Shown piece after piece: positions 7,449 through 15,864 of a DNA stretch of 53,382 nt. The notes under the pieces were generated by a model. It was not told where the DNA came from and did not search any database. It saw nothing but the letters and a program-made list of their open reading frames with translations. The stretch is from the NCBI GenBank assembly GCA_025455865.1, contig JALOLS010000002.1, positions 1 to 53,382 on the forward strand, written 5' to 3'. The position numbers and the translations under genes were made by a program. Within the stretch, counting starts at the first letter, position 1. Each line of letters begins with the position of its first letter. The DNA is from Thermoleophilia bacterium (GTDB taxonomy: Bacteria > Actinomycetota > Thermoleophilia > Miltoncostaeales > Miltoncostaeaceae).

Positions 7449-8179
7449 CGCCGGCCCCGCCTCCGGGCCGCGGCGGGCTCGGGCTCCGGCTCCGGCTCGG
7501 TCGCGTCCGGGGCGTCCTCGGGCCCGTCCGCCGGGAGCCGCGCCGGCCGGGTGGACCAGAGCAGGCCGGCCGCCGCGAGCGCGAGGCCGGCGAGGGCGAT
7601 GGCGATGATCCCGAGCCAGATGGCCGCGCCGGACTCGTCCCCGCCGCGGTCACCCGCCACCGCGGCGGCCGTGGTCGCCGTGGCGGCCTGGCCGGCGGGG
7701 ACCACGCTCACCCCGGCCGCCGGTCCGGGCTCGGTGGGTCCCGACTCGGGCGCCGCCTGCCCGGGCGCCTCGACCGGGCCGGTCCAGGGCTTGACCTTGC
7801 CGTCGGCGTAGGTCTGGAAGCTCCGCCAGACCGTCTCCCCCTCCTCGAAGGGCGTGCCGAGCACGGTGAAGTCCTGGTAGCGGCCCACGCCGATCTCGCC
7901 GCCCCGGTACTCGACGCCGCGGTTGCGGCCGTCCGGGGCGAGCAGCGGCCGGATGGTCCAGCCCGGGGGCGGGTCGGCGAACGCGTACACCGTGACCTGG
8001 GGCGGGAAGAGCACGCGCACGCCGGTCGTGGGCAGCGGCCGCTCGGTCGGCACCCGGATGGTGAACTCCTGGGCCTGGCCCACCTCGGCCCGGGTCGGCA
8101 GCACGTCGATGTGGGCCTGCGCGGCGGCCGGCAGCAGGAGGGCGCCGGCGGCCGCGGCGGCCGCGAGGGCTGAGCGCAT
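7445..8179 (-). CDS. YcnI-like (DUF1775) copper-binding membrane-anchored protein
   Basis: 244 residues. A signal peptide ends at AQA so that the mature protein would begin with His23 (HIDVLPTRAEVG), as in YcnI proteins where the N-terminal His ligates copper. The DUF1775 domain follows (TIRVPTERPL, VRVLFPPQVTVYAF). A Pro/Ala-rich linker, one C-terminal transmembrane helix (about 190-212) and a basic tail complete it. Expected role: extracytoplasmic copper binding or delivery. ATG 8179 overlaps the SRPBCC stop as TGATG, and the pncB start overlaps its stop. Confidence 0.85.
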   Translation of the reverse strand: MRSALAAAAAAGALLLPAAAQAHIDVLPTRAEVGQAQEFTIRVPTERPLPTTGVRVLFPPQVTVYAFADPPPGWTIRPLLAPDGRNRGVEYRGGEIGVGRYQDFTVLGTPFEEGETVWRSFQTYADGKVKPWTGPVEAPGQAAPESGPTEPGPAAGVSVVPAGQAATATTAAAVAGDRGGDESGAAIWLGIIAIALAGLALAAAGLLWSTRPARLPADGPEDAPDATEPEPEPEPAAARRRGRR

Positions 8180-8613
8180 CACGCGCCGGCCCTGAGCGCG
8201 CGCGAGAGCGCCGTGAGGGCGTCCTGGTACATGACCGCCTGGGCGCGCTCGGTCAGGGTCATGAGGTAGGTGAACGCCATCGCTCCCGTGGTCTCGGCGT
8301 GCAGGGTCAGCCGGGTGCCGTCCGGCTCGGGCTCCAGGCGGCTGCGGACGTCGGCGCGGAAGCCCAGGCCGCGGGCCTGCCAGTCCAGCGCCGCGGGCGG
8401 CTCCACCCGGGTGAGCCGGGGCCGGGTGAGGAACTCGCGCCCTCCGCGGGGATGACGCAGCCGCATCTCCACCGTGGTCCCCGCGGCGAGCGGGCCGTCG
8501 AGGTGGGCCGCCGCGCAGGTCGGGTTCCACTCCGGCCAGCGGGCGAAGTCGCTCCAGCGCCGCCAGGTCTCCGCCGGCGCCGCCGGCGCCACCACCGTCA
8601 CCGCCACGCTCAT
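8179..8613 (-). CDS. SRPBCC (START/Bet v1-like) family protein
   Basis: 144 residues with the polyketide-cyclase/START-like pattern: TWRRWSDFARWPEWNP near the N-terminus and a long C-terminal helix. Such proteins bind hydrophobic ligands; this one's ligand is unknown. ATG 8613 overlaps the DUF1385 stop (ATGA), and its own stop overlaps ycnI, so translation is probably coupled. Confidence 0.8.
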   Translation of the reverse strand: MSVAVTVVAPAAPAETWRRWSDFARWPEWNPTCAAAHLDGPLAAGTTVEMRLRHPRGGREFLTRPRLTRVEPPAALDWQARGLGFRADVRSRLEPEPDGTRLTLHAETTGAMAFTYLMTLTERAQAVMYQDALTALSRALRAGA

Positions 8614-9416
8614 CGCTCGACGCGGAGCAGGGCCTCCATGGCGGCGCGCCCCACCGCGAGCTCGTCGGGGCCGGGCTCGCGGGTGGCGAAGCCGGCCTGG
8701 ATGGCGTGGCCGGCGCCGTGCACGACGCGCGAGACCGGGTGGCCCGGGTGGCGCTGCGCGAACGCGAAGGCCTCGACGGCCGCCCCCACGCTCGCCGCCG
8801 CCACCGCCGCCCGGGCGACCAGGCGCCCCCGGCCGGGGAGGTAGCGCCGTCCCAGCGCATTGCCGACGGTGGTGGCGACCAGCATGGGGAGCACCAGGTT
8901 CGACCCGCACCGGGTGTGCTCCTTGGCGTCCTGGGCCGCGTCGGCGACCGCGGCGGCGCCGCCGCGCTCGTATGCCGCGATGCTCTTGTGCTCGACCCCG
9001 TGCCAGATCGCGGCGTCCGAGCTGCGCAGGGCCACGAGCGCCGGGGCGAGGCCCGCCACCGCGGCCACGGCCTCCTGGGCCAGCGGGCTCTGCAGCCGCC
9101 GGCGGGCGACCGCGGCGGCCACCAGCGAGAGCACGACCGCCGCCCCGACCGGGGCGTCCTCCATGGCCATGCGGGCCTGGGGGAGCCCGCGCCGGGCGGC
9201 CGGGACCACCAGCATCGACTCGGCGAGCCGGAGCACGCCGCGCACGACCGGGATGCGGCCGGCCAGGCCGAAGGCCAGGCGCGGCTTGGCGCCGGAGGCC
9301 ACCAGCACGCCGCCGTCGGACTCGCGGACCGCGGCCGCCCAGTGGGTGGGACCGTGCACCAGGAGCCCGTTGGCCAGGGCCATCCCGCCGAGCCGGGGCT
9401 CTCCGTGCCGCGCCAT
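8610..9416 (-). CDS. DUF1385 family membrane protein
   Basis: 268 residues. Hallmarks of DUF1385 (YqhQ-like) are visible: GGMALANGLLVHGPTHWA at the N-terminus, GVEHKSI in the middle and EHTRCGSNL, which supply conserved His, Glu and Cys. Several hydrophobic segments make it a likely membrane protein; no biochemical function is established. ATG 9416 is 9 bases after TACCGT with no Shine-Dalgarno, so the message may be nearly leaderless. Confidence 0.85.
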   Translation of the reverse strand: MARHGEPRLGGMALANGLLVHGPTHWAAAVRESDGGVLVASGAKPRLAFGLAGRIPVVRGVLRLAESMLVVPAARRGLPQARMAMEDAPVGAAVVLSLVAAAVARRRLQSPLAQEAVAAVAGLAPALVALRSSDAAIWHGVEHKSIAAYERGGAAAVADAAQDAKEHTRCGSNLVLPMLVATTVGNALGRRYLPGRGRLVARAAVAAASVGAAVEAFAFAQRHPGHPVSRVVHGAGHAIQAGFATREPGPDELAVGRAAMEALLRVER

Positions 9417-9425
9417 CAGGCGGGC

Positions 9426-9431
9426 ACGGTA
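9426..9431 (-). promoter_or_regulatory. Candidate -10 box (TACCGT) for DUF1385
   Basis: TACCGT on the minus strand ends 9 bases before ATG 9416. It fits the recurring TANNNT arrangement seen at other starts in the window. Confidence 0.4.
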
Positions 9432-9435
9432 GCAC

Positions 9436-10224
9436 TCAGACCTTCCGGTGCTCCGGAATCCAGGAGCCGTCCTCGGCGCGGGTGAAGTCCTGCATGAGCA
9501 GCGGGACCTCACGGCGCACGAGGGCGGCCACGGCGTCGAAGACCAGGCGCAGCTCCTCCTCGGCGGAGGGGTCGGTGCGCATCTCGACCACGTGCCGCAG
9601 CGTCCGCACGTTGGCCGACCAGATGATGTCGGTGGACAGGCCGATCGGGGCCAGCCGCCGGAGCGCCGAGGTGACCTCCTTCTTCACGTGGAAGGGCACC
9701 CCGTCGGCGTCGACGCCGAGCTCGGCGGCGGCGTCGACCTGGAACTCCTCGAGCTGCTCCACCAGCGCGAGGACCCGGTCGCGCACCGGCTCCAGCGCCG
9801 GCGGCACCCGGAAGCCGATGTCGGTGAGCCGCACGTAGCGCAGGCTCTCCTGGCTGAACGCCGATCCGGCCCGGTGGCGCACCAGCTCGTGGGTGAACAC
9901 GCGCGACACCTCGCGGAACGCGAAGGAGAAGGTGGCGTGCTCGAGCACGCTGCCGTGGCCGCTCGCCAGGATGTTGGCGAAGTACTCCTGGCGGTCGGTC
10001 CGCACGCGGGTCACGTTGGGGTTGAGCCCGGGCTCCCAGGACCGGTAGCAGGCCCGGCCGGCGAACTCGACCAGGGTCTCGGCCGGGTTCGGGGCGCCAT
10101 CGGACTCGCCCAGGCGCCCGTCGAGCCAGCCGGCGCCGCCCACCGACTCCAGGTAGGCGCGCATGCCGTCCAGGTCCAGGGACGGGCGGGCGATCAGGTG
10201 GACGCCGGGCTGGGTCTCGTGCAT
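9436..10224 (-). CDS. thyX: Flavin-dependent thymidylate synthase
   Basis: 262 residues. ThyX makes dTMP from dUMP with FAD, NADPH and methylene-tetrahydrofolate. The ThyX signature region is RHRAGSAFSQESLRY (about 116-130). It has one more residue between RHR and the final Ser than the classic RHRx7S motif. Further support comes from GHGSVLEHATFSF (FAD/dUMP pocket, about 89-101) and the C-terminal NVRTLRHVVEMR. ATG 10224 lies 7 bases after TAGAAC. It is divergent from the small transporter at 10283. Confidence 0.93.
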   Translation of the reverse strand: MHETQPGVHLIARPSLDLDGMRAYLESVGGAGWLDGRLGESDGAPNPAETLVEFAGRACYRSWEPGLNPNVTRVRTDRQEYFANILASGHGSVLEHATFSFAFREVSRVFTHELVRHRAGSAFSQESLRYVRLTDIGFRVPPALEPVRDRVLALVEQLEEFQVDAAAELGVDADGVPFHVKKEVTSALRRLAPIGLSTDIIWSANVRTLRHVVEMRTDPSAEEELRLVFDAVAALVRREVPLLMQDFTRAEDGSWIPEHRKV

Positions 10225-10231
10225 CGGGTGA

Positions 10232-10237
10232 GTTCTA
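10232..10237 (-). promoter_or_regulatory. Candidate -10 box (TAGAAC) for thyX
   Basis: Spacing of 7 bases to ATG and no Shine-Dalgarno suggest a leaderless transcript. The hexamer ends in C rather than the usual T. Confidence 0.35.
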
Positions 10238-10269
10238 CCAGCGGGGCCGGGGGCGGCCGGGGCCGGCAA

Positions 10270-10275
10270 TAGGGT
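10270..10275 (+). promoter_or_regulatory. -10 box (TAGGGT) for the small DMT transporter
   Basis: TAGGGT ends 7 bases before ATG 10283. There is no Shine-Dalgarno between them, so the transcript is probably leaderless. Confidence 0.55.
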
Positions 10276-10282
10276 CCCCGTC

Positions 10283-10726
10283 ATGGACCGACTGCTCTTC
10301 GCCCTGCTCGCCACGGTGGGCGGCGGCCTCATCGCGGCCCAGGCCCCGATCAACGCGCGCCTCCGCCTCATCATGGACTCGGCGCTGGGGAGCGCCGCCG
10401 TCTCGTTCGCGATCGGCACCCTGGTGCTGGCGGTCGCGGTGGCCCTGAGCGGCGACGCCGGCAGCGTCGGGAGCCTCGGCGCCGGCCCCTGGTGGGCCTA
10501 CCTCGGCGGGGCGTGCGGCGCGGTGTTCGTGACCGCCACGCTCCTCTCGGCGCCGCGGGTCGGCGTGACCGCCACCTTCGTGGCCGTGATCCTCGGGCAG
10601 GTCGCGGTGGCCGCGCTGATCGACCGCTTCGGCTGGTTCGGCATCCAGGCGCGCCCGCTCAGCCTGGAGCGGGTGGCGGCCATCGGGCTCCTGCTGGTCA
10701 GCCTGGCGCTGCTCCTGCGGCGCTGA
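10283..10726 (+). CDS. DMT-superfamily small membrane transporter (DUF606/YdcZ-like)
   Basis: 147 residues with five hydrophobic segments and almost no soluble loops. The opening GGGLIAAQAPINARL matches the DUF606/YdcZ type, half-size relatives of EamA drug/metabolite transporters that usually act as dimers. Substrate unknown. It ends 3 bases before the convergent gene at 10730. Confidence 0.8.
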   Translation: MDRLLFALLATVGGGLIAAQAPINARLRLIMDSALGSAAVSFAIGTLVLAVAVALSGDAGSVGSLGAGPWWAYLGGACGAVFVTATLLSAPRVGVTATFVAVILGQVAVAALIDRFGWFGIQARPLSLERVAAIGLLLVSLALLLRR

Positions 10727-10729
10727 GGC

Positions 10730-11425
10730 TCAGTCCTCGGCCTCCACGGCCTCGCCCTCGATCTCGTCGTCCTCCTCGTCGTCCAGCGCCCGCTCGGCGT
10801 CCTCGTAGAAGCCGTTCAGCCGGTCGCGCAGCTCCAGGTCGCCCCACAGGCGCCCGATGACCGACCACTCGTCGGCCAGCAGCACGGGCTCCTCGCCCTC
10901 GATCCAGCGCTCCTCGTCGGGCACCTCGTCGTCGATCTCGACCGGGATGTCGCCCATGTGGTGGCCGTCGTCGGCGAGGAAGAAGTAGTCGTTCAGCCGC
11001 AGCCGCAGGTCGGTGTCGCGCGACACCAGCGCCAGGCGGGCCCAGACCTCGTGGGTCATCGCCACCCGGCCGCTCCCCGTGCGCAGGCACGCCCGCTCGT
11101 GCTCGTCCTGGCCGTGGGTGTGCCAGGAGATGTGCTCGGTCAGGCCGCTCTCGGCGTCCGGCGCGATCACCGTGTGGGTCGCGCCCGCCTCCATGAGCGT
11201 CAGCCGGAGCTCGGTGAGCAGGGCCTCGTCCTCGCCCACGTCGACCGCCCAGCCGGCCCCCGGCACCTCCTGGGCCCCCTGGGCGACCAGGATCTCGGCC
11301 ACCCGGCGCAGCGGGTCGTCGCCCTTGCCCTGGGCGCGCTGCCCGCTGGCGAGGCCCTCGGCGTACCGCTGGACGCGGCGGTAGGTGTTCTCCGACAGCG
11401 GTCCGACGACGACCTCGATGCCCAT
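10730..11425 (-). CDS. Hypothetical acidic protein
   Basis: 231 residues, soluble, with a very acidic C-terminus (EDDEIEGEAVEAED). I recognise no catalytic motif. The middle is rich in His, Trp and Glu (EHISWHTHGQDEHERACL). GAGGA lies upstream of ATG 11425, and a TAGTCT hexamer at 11459-11464 could be its -10 box. It stands alone between the transporter and a lipoprotein. Confidence 0.7.
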   Translation of the reverse strand: MGIEVVVGPLSENTYRRVQRYAEGLASGQRAQGKGDDPLRRVAEILVAQGAQEVPGAGWAVDVGEDEALLTELRLTLMEAGATHTVIAPDAESGLTEHISWHTHGQDEHERACLRTGSGRVAMTHEVWARLALVSRDTDLRLRLNDYFFLADDGHHMGDIPVEIDDEVPDEERWIEGEEPVLLADEWSVIGRLWGDLELRDRLNGFYEDAERALDDEEDDEIEGEAVEAED

Positions 11426-11472
11426 GCTGGCCTTCCTCGCGGGGGACGGTGCAGGGGCAGACTAGCCCGGGG

Positions 11473-11502
11473 GCCGCGGGGCGGATCGATCCGCCCCGCG
11501 GC
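11473..11502. terminator. Perfect 30-bp palindrome, probable bidirectional terminator
   Basis: GCCGCGGGGCGGATC is followed immediately by its exact reverse complement. It starts 8 bases past the stop of the lipoprotein gene (minus strand) and upstream of the 11425 gene. It has no T-tract. It is a terminator by position; a protein-binding site is possible because the centre has no loop. Confidence 0.55.
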
Positions 11503-11510
11503 AGTCCGGA

Positions 11511-12050
11511 TCAGAGGGCCTTGACGGCCGCCTCGACCTCGGGGCCCTTGTCGTCGCCCTGGATCGCGGCGTAGGCGACGAACACGTTCTTGTAGAAGAA
11601 CGTGGTGGCGTTCCCGCCCGGCACCGGCAGGGCCGGCGGGTTCTGCGCCAGCGCCTCGGCGGCGGTCGGGTCGTTGACCACGTAGACCACGGCGATGGAG
11701 CCGTCCTGCACGGCCGATGCCGCGTTGGAGTAGACCGTCGAGCCGCCGGGACCCGAGCCCTGCTCGGTCAGGGTGATCCCCGCCGCGCCCTCGACCGCCG
11801 ACTTGACCTCGTCGGGGGAGAGCAGGTCGCCGCCCGCGGTGGTCTCCGCCGTCGTGTCTGCCGAGGTCTCGGTGGTGTCGGCCGGCGTCGTGGCCGTGGT
11901 GTCGGCCGGTGGCGTCGTGGCGGTGGTGTCCGCCGCCGTGGTCGCCGCCGCCGTCGTGGTGTCGCCGCCGTCGTCGTCCCCGCAGCCCGCGGCGACGCCG
12001 ATCAGTCCGGCGGCCACCAGCACGGCCACGGCCGTCTTCATCCTGCGCAT
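11511..12050 (-). CDS. Lipoprotein with Thr-rich linker
   Basis: 179 residues. A basic N-terminus, hydrophobic stretch and lipobox VAAGC predict a lipid-anchored exported protein. After an Asp/Gly run comes a roughly 45-residue Thr/Ala/Asp/Pro linker of repeated TTATTP-type units, then a globular domain of about 105 residues with conserved-looking aromatics (NATTFFYKNVFVAY). I do not recognise that domain. ATG 12050 is preceded by GGAGGG at 8 bases. Confidence 0.8.
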   Translation of the reverse strand: MRRMKTAVAVLVAAGLIGVAAGCGDDDGGDTTTAAATTAADTTATTPPADTTATTPADTTETSADTTAETTAGGDLLSPDEVKSAVEGAAGITLTEQGSGPGGSTVYSNAASAVQDGSIAVVYVVNDPTAAEALAQNPPALPVPGGNATTFFYKNVFVAYAAIQGDDKGPEVEAAVKAL

Positions 12051-12103
12051 GGGCGTTCCCTCCGGTCGCGTGCCGGCCCTCGGCGGGCCGGGCCGCGGCA
12101 AGC

Positions 12104-13471
12104 CTACGGGCCGGGGTCGGACCCCGGCGCCCCGGCGCCGCGCCGCAGCTCGTCGAGCCGCCGCGCGAGCGCCGCCTCGGGCCCCCGGGGGGATGGGTGG
12201 TAGAGGCGCAGGTCCTCGAGGCCCTCGGGCATGAGCGACCCGGGCAGCACCGCGTCGACCGCCCCGGGGTCGTCGTGGGGATACCGGTAGCCCCGGCCGT
12301 GGCCCAGGTGGCGCGCGTTGGGGCGGCTGGCGTCGCGCAGCGCCGGCGGCGGGCGGCGGGCCCCCTCGGCCTCCAGGTGCGCGAGCGCCGCGTCGATCGC
12401 GCGGTAGCTCGCGTTGCTCTTCGGCGCCAGGGCGACGTAGACGGCGGCCTGGGCCAGCGCGATGCGGGCCTCGGGCATCCCCACGAACTCGACCACGCGC
12501 GCGGCCGCCACCGCGACCTCCAGCGCGCGCGGGTCGGCGTTGCCCACGTCCTCGCTCGCGCAGACCAGGATGCGCCGGGCGACGTACTTGGGGTCCTCGC
12601 CCCCCTGGAGCATGACCGCCAGGTAGTAGACGGCGGCGTCCGGGTCGCTCGCACGCATGGACTTGATGAACGCCGAGATGGTGTCGTAGTGGGCGTCGCC
12701 CGCGCGGTCGTAGACCACCGCCCGCCCCCCGGACGCGCTCCGCACCCCGTCTGAGTCGATCACCCCGCCCGGGGCGGCCGCCGCGGCGGCCTCGAGCAGG
12801 TTGAGCGCGAAGCGGGCGTCGCCCCCGGCCCGGGCCACCAGCGCCGCCCGGGCGTCGGGCTCCAGCCGCACCGCCCCGCCCAGGCCCCGGGGGTCGGCGA
12901 CCGCCCGGTCCACCAGCCCGGCCACGTCCTCGGGGGCGAGGGCCTCGAGCTGGAGCACGCGCATCCGCGAGACCAGCGCGGCGTTCACCTCGTAGTAGGG
13001 GTTCTCGGTGGTCGCCCCGATCAGGGTGAGCAGGCCCTCCTCGACCGCGGGGAGCAGCGCGTCCTGCTGGGCGCGGTTGAAGCGGTGGATCTCGTCCAGG
13101 AAGAGCACGGTCCGCTGCCCGGCGGCCAGCCGGTCACGGGCACGGGCCATGACCGCGCGCACGTCGGCCAGCCCGGCCGACACCGCCGAGAGCTCCTCGA
13201 AGGCGGCGCGCGTGCTGCCGGCCACCACCCGGGCCAGGGTCGTCTTGCCGCTGCCCGGGGGCCCGTGCAGGATCATCGAGGGCACCCGGTCCTCGGCGAT
13301 CGCCCGGCGCAGGAACCCCCCGGGGCCGAGCAGCGCCGCCTGGCCCACCACGTCCTCGACCCGCTCCGGCCGCATCCGCGCCGCGAGCGGGGCGGCCCGG
13401 GCCATGCCCTCCTGCACGAGGCCGCCGAGCAGGTCGCCCTGGTCCGGCGGCGGGCGGCGGGGCGGGCTCAT
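12104..13471 (-). CDS. rarA: Replication-associated recombination protein A (RarA/MgsA)
   Basis: 455-residue AAA+ ATPase of the RarA/WRNIP1 family, acting at stalled replication forks. Walker [10 protein letters not shown] (about 70-78), Walker B LFLDEIH (123-129), the sensor-1 region GATTENPY and the C-terminal tetramerisation domain ending in YRYPHDDPG are all present, at the usual length. ATG 13471 overlaps the stop of the MFS gene (ATGA). Confidence 0.93.
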   Translation of the reverse strand: MSPPRRPPPDQGDLLGGLVQEGMARAAPLAARMRPERVEDVVGQAALLGPGGFLRRAIAEDRVPSMILHGPPGSGKTTLARVVAGSTRAAFEELSAVSAGLADVRAVMARARDRLAAGQRTVLFLDEIHRFNRAQQDALLPAVEEGLLTLIGATTENPYYEVNAALVSRMRVLQLEALAPEDVAGLVDRAVADPRGLGGAVRLEPDARAALVARAGGDARFALNLLEAAAAAAPGGVIDSDGVRSASGGRAVVYDRAGDAHYDTISAFIKSMRASDPDAAVYYLAVMLQGGEDPKYVARRILVCASEDVGNADPRALEVAVAAARVVEFVGMPEARIALAQAAVYVALAPKSNASYRAIDAALAHLEAEGARRPPPALRDASRPNARHLGHGRGYRYPHDDPGAVDAVLPGSLMPEGLEDLRLYHPSPRGPEAALARRLDELRRGAGAPGSDPGP

Positions 13472-14649
13472 GCGGGGCGCGGCCGCGGGAGCAGGGCGGC
13501 CAGGAGCGCCGCGACCAGCGGGAAGACCGCGGCCACCAGCAACGCGTCGTCGCGCGACCAGGTGTCGGCCACCGCCCCGAGCAGGGCCAGGCCCGGGGTG
13601 GCGACCCCGATGGCGGCGAACCCGATCATGAGGCCGGCGGCCAGGGCATGGCGGCGGGGAAGGTACTCCTGCCCCATGACCACGGTGACCGAGAAGGACG
13701 CGAGCAGCACGAACCCGGCCAGGGTCAGGCACGCGATCGACGCGGCGCCGTCCAGCAGCACGAAGCCGGCCATGGCCGGGGCGGCGAGCGGGAGCGACCC
13801 CCCGAGCATCCGCCGGCCGCCCAGCCGGTCGGCCACGACCGCCCCGGCCAGCGTGCCCACCGCGCCGGCCATCGTGAAGGCGAAGAGCGCGAAGCCGGTC
13901 GCCCGGTCCGACCAGCCGCGCTGCTCGGTGAGCACGAGCGGCGCGAGGGCGAGCAGCCCGAACTGCGCCCAGGTCCTGAGCGACACCACCACCACGAGCA
14001 GGGAGATGCCGGGCACGTGGCTCCGGCCGGCGCCGGCCACCGGATCGTGGCGGGCCACCGGGAGGGCCACCCGGGCCCGGCGGGCGACCAGGAGCGCGCA
14101 GGCGACGGCGGCGGGCACCAGGAACACCAGCGTCGCGCGGGCATCGAGCAGCGGGATGAAGAGGCCCGCGAGCAGGGGCCCGACCGCGAAGCCCAGGTTG
14201 CCGCCCACCGTGAACCACGCGACGCCGGTGGCCTTGCGGGCGCCGGCCAGGCGGTTGGCCACCCGGGCGGCCTCCGGGTGGTACGCGGCCACGCCGATCC
14301 CCGAGCCCACGATGCAGGCGATCAGGCCCGCGTACCCGGCGACCAGCCCGGCCGCGGCCAGGCCGGCGGCGGCCACCGCGACCCCGCCCCAGAGCAGCCA
14401 CGGCGCCGCCCGGCGGTCCGCCAGCAGGCCGAAGAGCGGCTGCACCGCCGAGGAGGAGAAGGTCGAGGCGCCCAGGATCATCGCCGCGGCCAGGTCCGAG
14501 AGGGCGAAGGCCGCGGTGAACAGGGGCAGGAACGCCGGGATCGCCCCCACGGTCATGTCGACCGCGAAGTGGCCGGTGCCGAGCAGCGAGAGCCCGCCGC
14601 GGTCCGCGCCACCCCTACCCTGGGGGCCGATGGCGGACGGCCCGGTCAC
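13468..14649 (-). CDS. MFS transporter, fosmidomycin-resistance (Fsr)-like
   Basis: About 393 residues with 12 hydrophobic segments. The Fsr-like opening [17 protein letters not shown], the central [12 protein letters not shown] and [17 protein letters not shown] fit fosmidomycin-resistance-type exporters. The start is unclear. In-frame GTG 14649 would overlap the divergent small gene at 14630 by 20 bases, while ATG 14556 would cut into helix 1. Neither has a Shine-Dalgarno. It is probably co-transcribed with rarA. Confidence 0.82.
   Translation of the reverse strand: MTGPSAIGPQGRGGADRGGLSLLGTGHFAVDMTVGAIPAFLPLFTAAFALSDLAAAMILGASTFSSSAVQPLFGLLADRRAAPWLLWGGVAVAAAGLAAAGLVAGYAGLIACIVGSGIGVAAYHPEAARVANRLAGARKATGVAWFTVGGNLGFAVGPLLAGLFIPLLDARATLVFLVPAAVACALLVARRARVALPVARHDPVAGAGRSHVPGISLLVVVVSLRTWAQFGLLALAPLVLTEQRGWSDRATGFALFAFTMAGAVGTLAGAVVADRLGGRRMLGGSLPLAAPAMAGFVLLDGAASIACLTLAGFVLLASFSVTVVMGQEYLPRRHALAAGLMIGFAAIGVATPGLALLGAVADTWSRDDALLVAAVFPLVAALLAALLPRPRPA
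14616..14621 (+). promoter_or_regulatory. -10 box (TACCCT) for the small gene at 14630
   Basis: TACCCT ends 8 bases before ATG 14630 with no Shine-Dalgarno, consistent with leaderless transcription. Confidence 0.5.
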
Positions 14650-14848
14650 CGGAGGGGACGTACGCGCGGCGCTCGCCGCGTTCGGCCCGCCGGGCGCCGA
14701 CGTCGCGGCCCTTGACGCCGCGGTGCCGCCGGAGGCGGAGTTCGCCTCGCTGGACGACCTCGCCCGCGCCTGCCCGCCCGGGCGGATCGGGCTACGCCCC
14801 GGGGCGTTCGCCGCCCTGTTCGGGCCGCTGTTCGGGGAGTTCGAGTGA
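14630..14848 (+). CDS. Small hypothetical protein
   Basis: 72 residues. Strict G/C third positions throughout support coding. It is moderately acidic, with FASLDDLARACP in the middle and a terminal LFGPLFGEFE. I know no family for it. Its end overlaps the convergent membrane-protein gene by 57 bases, and its start may overlap the divergent MFS gene. Confidence 0.6.
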   Translation: MADGPVTGGDVRAALAAFGPPGADVAALDAAVPPEAEFASLDDLARACPPGRIGLRPGAFAALFGPLFGEFE

Positions 14849-15403
14849 GGGGGCGGCAAGCGCGGCGAGGGACGCCTCCAGCGAGTGCTCCTTGGGCTCC
14901 CACCACGTGGTGCCGCTGAGGAGGTCGTGCACGCGGAGGAGCAGCACGGTCGAGAAGACCGACCCGGCCAGGGCCATGGCCGCCGCCTCCCAGCCTGACT
15001 CCCAGCCGAGGAGCCCCGCCGCCCACTCGGGCTCGCGGGCGTCGACCAGCCCCATGAACAGGAGTCCCCACAACAGGAACGGCACGGCCGCGACGGCCAG
15101 GGTGCGCCGCCACAGCGACCCGCCGACCAGGCGCGCGGCCGGCACCAGCACCAGCGCGAGCGCCACCCAGGCGACCATGCTCGCGTACCAGCCGAGCCTC
15201 GCGGCCTCGTCGGGGCCGGCGCCCAGCAGCTCGCCCAGGGGACGCACCCAGTCGACCGTGGTCCAGCCGCGCTCCACGCCCTCCTGGAGGAAGAAGACCC
15301 ACACCAGCGAGGCCAGGAGCCCGCCGACGAGGATGCCCGCGGCCTGGCGGAGCAGGGCCACGAGGCGGCTGAGGCGCGGCGGTGCTGCGGCGGTCTCGCT
15401 CAC
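14792..15403 (-). CDS. Four-helix membrane protein of unknown function
   Basis: 203 residues with about four hydrophobic segments, such as ILVGGLLASLVWVFFL and the stretch after ARLGWYASMVAWVAL. The C-terminal tail is hydrophilic and overlaps the small plus-strand gene. GTG 15403 sits 7 bases after TAGGGT (15416-15411), which suggests a leaderless message and supports this start. Confidence 0.7.
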   Translation of the reverse strand: MSETAAAPPRLSRLVALLRQAAGILVGGLLASLVWVFFLQEGVERGWTTVDWVRPLGELLGAGPDEAARLGWYASMVAWVALALVLVPAARLVGGSLWRRTLAVAAVPFLLWGLLFMGLVDAREPEWAAGLLGWESGWEAAAMALAGSVFSTVLLLRVHDLLSGTTWWEPKEHSLEASLAALAAPSLELPEQRPEQGGERPGA

Positions 15404-15410
15404 CGGACCG

Positions 15411-15416
15411 ACCCTA
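15411..15416 (-). promoter_or_regulatory. -10 box (TAGGGT) for the membrane-protein gene
   Basis: TAGGGT on the minus strand ends exactly 7 bases before GTG 15403. No Shine-Dalgarno is present. Confidence 0.55.
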
Positions 15417-15448
15417 TCCCCGGCGCCCGGGCCGGGCAACGGCGCCCA

Positions 15449-15709
15449 TCAGCCGCCGTCGTCCTCGGCGCCCGGGTTGGCGCGCAGCCACGCGATCCTG
15501 AGGTACAGGTCGCGGTCGCCCACGTCCGGCTCCAGATCCCAGACCGCCCCGCACAGCGGGCACGCGCTGTAGTCGTGGAAGCTCGGCACCCCGTCGTCGT
15601 CGACCGCGCCGGTGGGGAACAGCAGCAGGTCGCCCCAGCAGTCCGGGGTGGGGCAGCGCACGCGCCCGTCGGGGTTGGCGAACGCGCTCTTCGGGATCCT
15701 GGTCCCCAT
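15449..15709 (-). CDS. Small zinc-ribbon protein
   Basis: 86 residues with two Cys pairs (CPTPDC and CPLC about 40 residues apart) suited to one structural zinc. The rest is acidic and soluble; function unknown. I chose ATG 15709 because a G-run (GGGGGG) lies about 8 bases upstream. GTG 15718 is the alternative. It is divergent from the cysteine operon across about 155 bases. Confidence 0.7.
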   Translation of the reverse strand: MGTRIPKSAFANPDGRVRCPTPDCWGDLLLFPTGAVDDDGVPSFHDYSACPLCGAVWDLEPDVGDRDLYLRIAWLRANPGAEDDGG

Positions 15710-15816
15710 GTGCGGCACCCCCCGGTGGTCGGCGCGGCCTGGGCTATGGTCCGATTCCCGCACGCGCCCCGGCGCCCGCCCGCGTGGCTCCGCAGCCTAC
15801 GTCCCAGGCGGCGGCG

Positions 15817-15847
15817 GGTAAATGCTAGAATCGCCCGGGTATTTACC
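15817..15847. promoter_or_regulatory. Inverted repeat straddling the -10 box of the cysteine operon
   Basis: GGTAAAT (15817-15823) and its exact complement ATTTACC (15841-15847) flank an extended -10 element, TGC-TAGAAT (15824-15831). This is one of the most AT-rich spots in the window. A dimeric repressor bound here would block the promoter of the four cysteine genes. The regulator is unknown. Confidence 0.6.
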
Positions 15848-15864
15848 GGGAAGCAGAACCGCGC

